Source of the DNA: Lysobacteraceae bacterium CU05-9 | GTDB lineage: Bacteria > Pseudomonadota > Gammaproteobacteria > Xanthomonadales > Xanthomonadaceae | Assembly: GCA_007556525.1 (NCBI GenBank) | Contig: SWJS01000001.1 | Span: 526,346-590,345, forward strand | Reading direction: 5' to 3' | Length of the DNA stretch: 64,000 bases | In this document: one piece after another, positions 57,869-64,000 of the stretch | Layout of the letters: each line of letters opens with the position of its first letter | Position numbering within the stretch: the stretch's first letter is position 1 | Made by a program: the position numbers and the translations under genes | Notes under the pieces: model-generated | The model's database searches: none | What the model was told of the DNA's origin: nothing | The model's input: only the letters and a program-made list of their open reading frames with translations

Positions 57869-60244
57869 ATGTCTAATGTAGTACATGTAAAGCGCGTCGC
57901 GGTTCTCGGCGCCGGCGTGATGGGTGCGCAGATTGCGGCGCACCTGGTCAATGCGGGCGTGGACACGATTTTGTTCGACCTGCCTGCGAAGGAAGGTCCG
58001 AAGAATGGCGTCGTCACGAAGGCAATTGCGAACCTCGGCAAGTTGAGCCCTGCTCCACTGTCGATCAAGGGTGCGGAGTCGAAGATCGTCCCGGCGAACT
58101 ACGAAGACAACTTGGAGCTGTTGAAGTCGTGCGACTTGATCATCGAAGCGATCGCCGAACGCATGGACTGGAAGCAAGACCTCTATAAGAAGATTGCGCC
58201 GTTCGTGAATGAGCACGCGATTTTGGCTTCTAACACGTCTGGCCTTGGCATTAATGCATTGGCGGAAGTATTGCCGGAAGAAATGCGTCACCGTTTCTGT
58301 GGCGTGCACTTCTTTAACCCACCGCGTTACATGCATCTTGCGGAATTGATTCCAGCGAAGACGACGAATCCTGAAATTCTCAATGCATTGGAATCGTTTC
58401 TGGTCACGACAATGGGTAAAGGCGTTGTCATTGCGAAGGATACGCCGAACTTCATTGGCAACCGCATTGGTGTTTTTGCGATGCTCGCCGCGATGCATCA
58501 CACCGAAAAATTCAATCTCGGCTTCGACACCGTCGATGGCTTGACCGGTCCACTGATTGGCCGTCCGAAGTCCGCAACGTTCCGCACCGCAGACGTCGTC
58601 GGTTTGGACACGCTGGCACACGTCATCAAGACGATGGCTGACACGTTGCCGAATGATCCATGGCATCAATACTTCGCGGCACCGGCTTGGGTTGGCGCGT
58701 TGGTTGAAAAGGGTGCACTCGGCCAAAAGACCGGCGCAGGTTTGTATACCAGGAAAGGCAAGGACATTTTGGTTCTTGATCTTGCTGCGAAGGATTACCG
58801 TCCTTCCGACAATGCGATTGATCCGGAAGTCCTGACGATTTTGAAGGAACGCGATCCGGTGAAGAAGTTCGCCGCGTTGCGCGCATCCACGAATCCACAA
58901 GCGCAATTCCTGTGGTCGGTCTTCCGCGATACGTTCCATTACAGCGCGTATCACTTGGCAGATATCGCCAACACCGCACGCGACGTTGATCTTGCGTTGC
59001 GCTGGGGTTACGGCTGGAGCATGGGTCCATTTGAAACGTGGCAAGCTGCCGATTGGAAGACGGTTGCCGATTGGATTGCTGATGACATCGTTGCCGGCAA
59101 GTCGATGTCGAACGCCCCACTCCCCAACTGGGTTGTGGATGGTCGCAAGGGTGTGCATTCGTCGCACGGTAGTTTTAACCCAACGACCGGTCACGATGAC
59201 GCACGATCGAACAATCCTGTTTACAAGCGTCAACGCTTCCCGGATCCATTGTTGGGCGAAGCGTTCGCGCAAGGCACAACGATCTGGGAAAATGATGGCG
59301 TCCGTCTATGGAAGGACGATGGCGATGACATCGGCGTTATCTCGTTCAAAACGAAAATGCACACGGTCAACGACGCAGTTCTCGACGGTATCCAGGAAGC
59401 CATCAAGGTAGCAGAAGGTCAATTGCGTGGTTTGGTGATCTGGCAGCCAAAGGAACCATTCTCTGCAGGTGCGGATCTCGCGGGTGCTTTGGGTCTGTTG
59501 AAGGAAGGCAAATTCGATCAGTTCGAAGAAATGGTCGCAAACTTCCAACGCACGTCGCAAGCAATCAAGTACTCACAAATTCCCGTTGTTGCTGCTGTTC
59601 GCGGTTTGGCACTCGGTGGCGGTTGCGAATTCCAGATGCATGCAGCGCAAACGGTGTTCGCACTGGAATCGTATGTCGGTCTCGTTGAAGCCGGTGTTGG
59701 TTTGTTGCCGGCCGGTGGTGGCCTGAAGGAATTCGCAGTGCGTGCATCCGAGAAGGCAGGCCCTACGGGCGATGTTTTTGCGGAGTTGAAGACGGCGTTT
59801 GAAAGCGTTGCGATGGGCAAGGTTTCGACGTCGGCGCACGAAGCGAAGCAACTGCAACTCGCACGTCTGAATGACACCGTGGTGTTGAACGCATTTGAAT
59901 TGCTGTACGTTGCGAAGGCGCAAGCGTTGGCGTTGGCAGAAGCGGGATACCGTGCGCCGATGCCGGCACGTGCGATTCGCGTCGCGGGTGATGTCGGAAT
60001 CGCGACGTTCAAGATGATGCTCGTCAACATGAAGGAAGGCTACTTCATCTCCGAACATGACTACGACATCGCATCGAAGATCGCGACGGTCATTTGCGGT
60101 GGCGAAGTCGATCGCAATTCGCTGGTCGATGAAGAGTGGCTGTTGACGCTGGAACGCAAGTATTTTGTGGAACTGGCAAAGACCCAGAAGACTCAGGACC
60201 GCATCGCGTACATGCTCGCGAACGGCAAGCCACTGCGCAACTAA
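57869..60244 (+). CDS. fadN: 3-hydroxyacyl-CoA dehydrogenase/enoyl-CoA hydratase, FadN-type
   Basis: Bifunctional beta-oxidation protein of 791 residues. The NAD-binding dehydrogenase comes first (VAVLGAGVMGAQIAAHLVNAG near residue 9, and HFFNPPRYMHLAELIP near residue 147). The crotonase/hydratase part is C-terminal (VVAAVRGLALGGGCEFQMHA near residue 575). This order is the reverse of E. coli FadB and matches Bacillus FadN. It is 24 bp downstream of the PsrA-like gene and 18 bp ahead of a thiolase gene, forming a small fad operon. Confidence 0.93.
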   Translation: MSNVVHVKRVAVLGAGVMGAQIAAHLVNAGVDTILFDLPAKEGPKNGVVTKAIANLGKLSPAPLSIKGAESKIVPANYEDNLELLKSCDLIIEAIAERMDWKQDLYKKIAPFVNEHAILASNTSGLGINALAEVLPEEMRHRFCGVHFFNPPRYMHLAELIPAKTTNPEILNALESFLVTTMGKGVVIAKDTPNFIGNRIGVFAMLAAMHHTEKFNLGFDTVDGLTGPLIGRPKSATFRTADVVGLDTLAHVIKTMADTLPNDPWHQYFAAPAWVGALVEKGALGQKTGAGLYTRKGKDILVLDLAAKDYRPSDNAIDPEVLTILKERDPVKKFAALRASTNPQAQFLWSVFRDTFHYSAYHLADIANTARDVDLALRWGYGWSMGPFETWQAADWKTVADWIADDIVAGKSMSNAPLPNWVVDGRKGVHSSHGSFNPTTGHDDARSNNPVYKRQRFPDPLLGEAFAQGTTIWENDGVRLWKDDGDDIGVISFKTKMHTVNDAVLDGIQEAIKVAEGQLRGLVIWQPKEPFSAGADLAGALGLLKEGKFDQFEEMVANFQRTSQAIKYSQIPVVAAVRGLALGGGCEFQMHAAQTVFALESYVGLVEAGVGLLPAGGGLKEFAVRASEKAGPTGDVFAELKTAFESVAMGKVSTSAHEAKQLQLARLNDTVVLNAFELLYVAKAQALALAEAGYRAPMPARAIRVAGDVGIATFKMMLVNMKEGYFISEHDYDIASKIATVICGGEVDRNSLVDEEWLLTLERKYFVELAKTQKTQDRIAYMLANGKPLRN

Positions 60245-60262
60245 TTGAAGGAATCACGAATC

Positions 60263-61471
60263 ATGAGTAACAACATTCAAGACGCTTACATTGTTGCCGC
60301 AACGCGTACGCCGGTTGGCAAGGCACCACGCGGCATGTTCCGCAACACCCGCCCTGACGAAATGCTGGCGCATGTTTTGCGTAACGTCGTCGATCAGGCA
60401 CCTGGGATTGATGTCTCGCGCATCGATGACGTCATCATCGGTTGTGCGATGCCGGAGGCCGAGCAAGGCATGAACGTTGCACGTATCGGTTCCCTGCTCG
60501 CAGGTTTGCCGAACAATCTCGCGGCACAAACGATCAACCGTTTCTGCTCGTCGGGCGTGCAATCGGTTGCATTGGCTGCAGATCAAATCCGTTTGGGCAA
60601 TGCGGACTTGATGCTTGCGGGCGGTACTGAATCGATGTCGATGGTGCCGATGATGGGCAACAAGATTGCGTTGAGTCCGGAAGTTTTTGCCAAGGATGAA
60701 AACGTTGCGATCGCTTACGGCATGGGTATCACCGCCGAAAAGGTTGCTGAAGAATGGAAGATCTCGCGCGCTGACCAAGATGCGTTTGCGGCGGCTTCGC
60801 ACGACAAGGCATTGGCTGCGATTGCCAACGGTGCCTTCAAAAACGAAATCTCGCCATACGAAATCATCACGCGTGTTCCAAACACGTCGACCGGTGAAGT
60901 CGTTGAACGCAAGATCATCGTCGACACCGACGAAGGTCCACGTCCAGGCACAACCGCAGAATCACTGGCAGGTTTGAAGCCAGTCTTCCGTAACGGTCAG
61001 TTCGGCGGTTCGGTGACTGCAGGTAACTCCTCGCAGATGTCCGACGGTGCTGGTGCAGTGTTGCTTGCATCGGAACAAGCATTGAAGGATTACAACCTGA
61101 CGCCGATGGGCCGCTTCGTTTCGTTCTCCGTCGCCGGTGTGCGTCCTGAAGTGATGGGCATCGGTCCAATCGCCGCGATTCCGAAGGCTTTGAAGCAAGC
61201 GGGTTTGACGCAAGATCAACTCGACTGGATCGAATTGAACGAAGCGTTTGCGGCGCAAGCTTTGGCAGTCATCCGTGATCTCGACCTCGATACATCCAAG
61301 GTCAATCCGAACGGAGGCGCAATCGCATTGGGCCACCCACTCGGGGCGACTGGTGCGATCCGTGTGGCGACGTTGATGCATGGCATGAAGGCACGCAACC
61401 AGAAGTACGGCATGGTCACCATGTGCATCGGCACGGGCATGGGTGCGGCGGGCATTTTTGAAGTGTTCTAA
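60263..61471 (+). CDS. fadA: Acetyl-CoA C-acyltransferase (3-ketoacyl-CoA thiolase)
   Basis: Last step of beta-oxidation. The 402 residues have the acyl-accepting Cys in NRFCSSGVQSVALAA near residue 93, the GHPLGATGA motif with its His near residue 358, and the second catalytic Cys in MCIGTGMGAAG near residue 390. The ATG at 60263 follows AAGGAA; upstream in-frame codons are unlikely. A terminator ends the operon 22 bp after the stop. Confidence 0.95.
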   Translation: MSNNIQDAYIVAATRTPVGKAPRGMFRNTRPDEMLAHVLRNVVDQAPGIDVSRIDDVIIGCAMPEAEQGMNVARIGSLLAGLPNNLAAQTINRFCSSGVQSVALAADQIRLGNADLMLAGGTESMSMVPMMGNKIALSPEVFAKDENVAIAYGMGITAEKVAEEWKISRADQDAFAAASHDKALAAIANGAFKNEISPYEIITRVPNTSTGEVVERKIIVDTDEGPRPGTTAESLAGLKPVFRNGQFGGSVTAGNSSQMSDGAGAVLLASEQALKDYNLTPMGRFVSFSVAGVRPEVMGIGPIAAIPKALKQAGLTQDQLDWIELNEAFAAQALAVIRDLDLDTSKVNPNGGAIALGHPLGATGAIRVATLMHGMKARNQKYGMVTMCIGTGMGAAGIFEVF

Positions 61472-61493
61472 CGGGTGCTTTGCAGGAATACGG

Positions 61494-61519
61494 AACGCGA
61501 CCTTCGGGTCGCGTTTTTT
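61494..61519 (+). terminator. Intrinsic terminator of the psrA-fadN-fadA operon
   Basis: AACGCGACC (61494-61502) pairs with GGTCGCGTT (61507-61515) around a TTCG tetraloop, followed by T residues to 61519. Confidence 0.93.
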
Positions 61520-61569
61520 GTGGCGCGTTTCATGAACTGAGACGGATTCCCTTTTACATTCCTCGCGCG

Positions 61570-61617
61570 ACCCAATATATTGGGGTTTCACTTCGCCATG
61601 GACACAAGATGTAGATG
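61570..61617 (+). promoter_or_regulatory. Tandem NrdR-like boxes upstream of nrdA
   Basis: ACCCAATATATTGGGG (61570-61585) has a perfect 14-bp palindromic core and fits the NrdR box pattern. A weaker copy, ACACAAGATGTAGATG, begins exactly 32 bp later (61602), the usual three-turn spacing of paired NrdR boxes. The second copy overlaps the nrdA start. Confidence 0.65.
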
Positions 61618-63915
61618 AACGATCTCGCCAGCCCCGACCTCGCCGTCACCACACAAATTCATGTCCGAAAGCGCGACGGACGCACCGAAAGCTTGGACCT
61701 TGAGAAAATCCACCGTGTTCTCGAATGGGCGTCTGAGGGCCTTAGCGGAGTGTCAATCTCCGAGGTGGAGCTGAAGTCACAGCTGCAGTTTTTTGAGGGA
61801 ATCCAAACCAAGGATATCCACGAGACGTTGATCAAGACGGCGGCCGACCTGATTTCCGAGCATGCGCCGGATTATCAGTTCATGGCGGCGCGATTGGCGA
61901 TCATCCAACTGCGCAAGGTCGCGTACGGCGATTACACGCCCCCTCACCTATTTGATCATGTCACCGCGCAAACCCAAGCGGGCCGTTACGACAAGCACAT
62001 CCTCGAAGATTACACACGTGACGAATTCGATGTGATCAACGGATGGCTGGACCATTCGCGCGATTACAACTTCGCGTATGCCGCAGTGAAGCAATTGGAG
62101 GGCAAGTATCTCGTCCAAAATCGCGTCACCAAACAAGTCTACGAATCGCCGCAGATGTTGTACGTTTTGATCGGCATGTGCTTGTTTGCGAAGTATCCGA
62201 AGGAGACACGCCTTGAGTACGTGCGCCAGTTTTATGATGCCGTTTCGACGTTCAAGCTCTCGTTGCCAACGCCAATCATGGCCGGCGTTCGCACACCATC
62301 GCGGCAGTTCTCTTCGTGCGTGTTGATCGAGTGTGATGACAGCCTGGATTCAATCAACGCAACGACTGCTGCCATCATCAAGTATGTTTCCATGCGCGCA
62401 GGCATCGGCGTGAATGCCGGTCGGATTCGTGCAATCGGCTCAGAGGTCCGTGGCGGTGAAGCGCAGCACACGGGTTGCATTCCGTTCTTCAAGTTGTTTC
62501 AGGCTGCAGTGAAATCGTGCTCCCAGGGTGGCGTGCGCGGTGGAGCGGCAACTCTGTTCTATCCGCTATGGCATCTCGAAGTTGAATCGCTGCTCGTCCT
62601 GAAAAATAACCGCGGCGTTGAAGAAAATCGCGTGCGCCATCTCGACTACGGCATTCAGTTGAATCGTTTGATGTACCGCCGTCTGCTTGATGGCGGAGTG
62701 ATTACATTATTCTCACCGCATCAGGTTCCCGGTTTATACGAGGCTTTCTTCGCGGATCAGGACGAGTTCGAAAAGCTATACCTGCAATACGAAAACGATC
62801 CATCCATCACCAAGCGACAAGTCCCTGCTGCCGATCTATTCTCGTTGATGATGCAGGAGCGTGCGGGCACGGGCCGCATCTACGTGCAAAATGTCGATCA
62901 CTGCAATACCCACAGCCCGTTCGATCCACGTGTCGCGCCAGTGCGACAATCGAACCTGTGTCTCGAAATTGCGCTTCCAACAAAGCCCTTGGATGACATC
63001 CATCAAACCGACAGTGAGATTGCGTTGTGTACGCTGTCAGCATTCAACCTTGGCGCGATTAAGGACTTGAAGGAACTTGAAGCACTTGCAGATCTGAGCG
63101 TACGTGCGTTGGATTCGCTATTGGATTACCAGGATTATCCAGTGGCTGCCGCGCACAACGCAACCATGCAGCGTCGTACCTTGGGCGTTGGCGTGATCAA
63201 CTACGCATACTACCTTGCCCGCAACGGCGTCCGCTATTCCGATGGTTCTGCCAACGCACTGACCCATCGCACCTTCGAAGCGATCCAGTATTACTTGCTC
63301 AAGGCATCGAACAACTTGGCGAAGGAACAGGGTGCCTGCCCTGCTTTCAATGAAACGACTTACGCGCAAGGTTTGCTGCCGATTGATACGTACAAAAAAG
63401 ATCTCGACGCACTCTGCACCGAACCTCTCCATTTGGATTGGGAATCATTGCGGAAAGACATCGTTGACCACGGTCTTCGAAACTCGACACTGACGGCATT
63501 GATGCCATCAGAGACCTCCAGCCAAATCTCCAATGCAACGAACGGCATTGAGCCACCGCGTGCACGCGTTAGCGTCAAGCAATCCAAGGACGGCGTGCTG
63601 AAACAGGTCGTGCCTGAGCCGGAGAAGCTGCGTTACGCATACGAGTTGCTATGGGACATTCCATCCAACGATGGGTACTTGCAGCTGGTTGGCATCATGC
63701 AGAAGTTCGTCGACCAGTCGATTTCAGCGAATACCAACTACGACCCGCGCCGCTTCGAAGGTGGACGTGTGCCGATGCGTGTGTTGCTGAAGGATCTTTT
63801 GACGGCTTACAAATACGGTGTCAAAACGCTGTACTACCACAACACCCGCGACGGCGCGGATGATTCGCAGAATGACGCGATGGACGATTGTGCTGGCGGC
63901 GCCTGCAAGATTTAA
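61615..63915 (+). CDS. nrdA: Ribonucleoside-diphosphate reductase class Ia, alpha subunit
   Basis: Large subunit that reduces ribonucleoside diphosphates to deoxy forms. The 766 residues begin with an ATP-cone allosteric domain (HVRKRDGRTESLDLEKIHRV). Catalytic Cys regions include FSSCVLIECDDSL near residue 230 and NLCLEIALPTKPL near residue 445. The C-terminus DDCAGGACKI has the redox-shuttle Cys pair that receives electrons from thioredoxin or glutaredoxin. NrdR-like boxes lie upstream and nrdB follows 9 bp after the stop. Confidence 0.96.
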   Translation: MNDLASPDLAVTTQIHVRKRDGRTESLDLEKIHRVLEWASEGLSGVSISEVELKSQLQFFEGIQTKDIHETLIKTAADLISEHAPDYQFMAARLAIIQLRKVAYGDYTPPHLFDHVTAQTQAGRYDKHILEDYTRDEFDVINGWLDHSRDYNFAYAAVKQLEGKYLVQNRVTKQVYESPQMLYVLIGMCLFAKYPKETRLEYVRQFYDAVSTFKLSLPTPIMAGVRTPSRQFSSCVLIECDDSLDSINATTAAIIKYVSMRAGIGVNAGRIRAIGSEVRGGEAQHTGCIPFFKLFQAAVKSCSQGGVRGGAATLFYPLWHLEVESLLVLKNNRGVEENRVRHLDYGIQLNRLMYRRLLDGGVITLFSPHQVPGLYEAFFADQDEFEKLYLQYENDPSITKRQVPAADLFSLMMQERAGTGRIYVQNVDHCNTHSPFDPRVAPVRQSNLCLEIALPTKPLDDIHQTDSEIALCTLSAFNLGAIKDLKELEALADLSVRALDSLLDYQDYPVAAAHNATMQRRTLGVGVINYAYYLARNGVRYSDGSANALTHRTFEAIQYYLLKASNNLAKEQGACPAFNETTYAQGLLPIDTYKKDLDALCTEPLHLDWESLRKDIVDHGLRNSTLTALMPSETSSQISNATNGIEPPRARVSVKQSKDGVLKQVVPEPEKLRYAYELLWDIPSNDGYLQLVGIMQKFVDQSISANTNYDPRRFEGGRVPMRVLLKDLLTAYKYGVKTLYYHNTRDGADDSQNDAMDDCAGGACKI

Positions 63916-63924
63916 GGGATTGAG

Positions 63925-64000
63925 ATGAAGTTCAGCACGTTTTACCAGAAAGACAATGATCAATTGCTTGAGCCAATGTTCCTTGGGCAGCCTGTCAACA
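63925..64000 (+). CDS. nrdB: Ribonucleoside-diphosphate reductase class Ia, beta subunit (start only)
   Basis: The first 25 codons (MKFSTFYQKDNDQLLEPMF, then LGQPVN) match the N-terminus of the NrdB di-iron/tyrosyl-radical subunit. The gene runs past the right edge of the window. It follows nrdA on the same strand, with GATTGAG ahead of its ATG. Confidence 0.93.
   Translation, partial: MKFSTFYQKDNDQLLEPMFLGQPVN

Noticed and set aside
57860-59272. 470-codon minus-strand frame opposite the FadN-type gene
   Set aside because: Antisense shadow of a gene with clear NAD-binding and hydratase motifs.

Overview
The window reads as one continuous, densely packed bacterial chromosome segment from a gammaproteobacterium, most likely the order Lysobacterales (Xanthomonadales). 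The reasons are: a one-piece tmRNA with an ANDDNYALAA tag; methionine synthase split into two adjacent genes (metH1 and metH2) behind an ArsR/methyltransferase-type regulator; a tryptophan-to-quinolinate (kynurenine) gene set; a giant NAD-dependent glutamate dehydrogenase; and the rpsF-rpsR-rplI-dnaB-alr gene order. Base composition and codon use look uniform throughout. I see no prophage, insertion sequence, integrase or CRISPR array. The species cannot be named from sequence alone.

Layout. 1-4.9 kb: a truncated sensor histidine kinase, tmRNA with terminator, membrane PQQ glucose dehydrogenase, a small membrane protein and the Mn exporter MntP. 5-9.5 kb (minus): catalase, an RhtA-type exporter, an OmpA-family lipoprotein and alanine racemase. 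9.5-13.2 kb (minus): a small membrane ORF bracketed by inverted repeats, dnaB, rplI, rpsR, rpsF and an IscA-type Fe-S protein. 13.3-20.6 kb (plus): asnS, two small unknown genes, carbonic anhydrase, then nbaC-kynU-kmo-sbcB. 20.6-28.4 kb (minus): acyl-CoA dehydrogenase, NAD-GDH, nadK and a 5'-nucleotidase in one tight transcription unit. 28.5-33.3 kb (plus): sahR-like regulator, metH1, metH2. 33.3-38.3 kb (minus): fahA, asnB with a long 5' leader, tRNA-Glu and tRNA-Ala, a DUF1249 protein and ppsR; ppsA diverges from ppsR. 40.8-45.4 kb: mscS, orn, a DUF2721 protein, tadA, cardiolipin synthase and a secreted TPR protein. 45.5-57 kb (minus): guaA, guaB, folD, moeB, mobA, der, bamB, yfgM, rodZ, rlmN, ndk. 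57.2-64 kb (plus): PsrA-like regulator, fadN-type multifunctional protein and thiolase, then nrdA and the start of nrdB.

Functionally this is mainly core metabolism: translation and replication factors, GMP and dNTP synthesis, NAD(P) supply, the methionine cycle, asparagine synthesis and charging, gluconeogenesis and beta-oxidation. The most interesting part is regulatory. Upstream of asnB there is a 27-codon reading frame with an Asn-codon cluster, two mutually exclusive RNA pairings and an intrinsic terminator: the complete layout of a ribosome-mediated transcription attenuator that would sense charged tRNA-Asn. Other regulatory signals are a near-palindrome at the SahR-like gene, a perfect PsrA-type operator overlapping a promoter, tandem NrdR-like boxes before nrdA, a consensus DnaA box before dnaB, and several uncharacterised palindromes. 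Many long antisense reading frames lie opposite the real genes and were left out.
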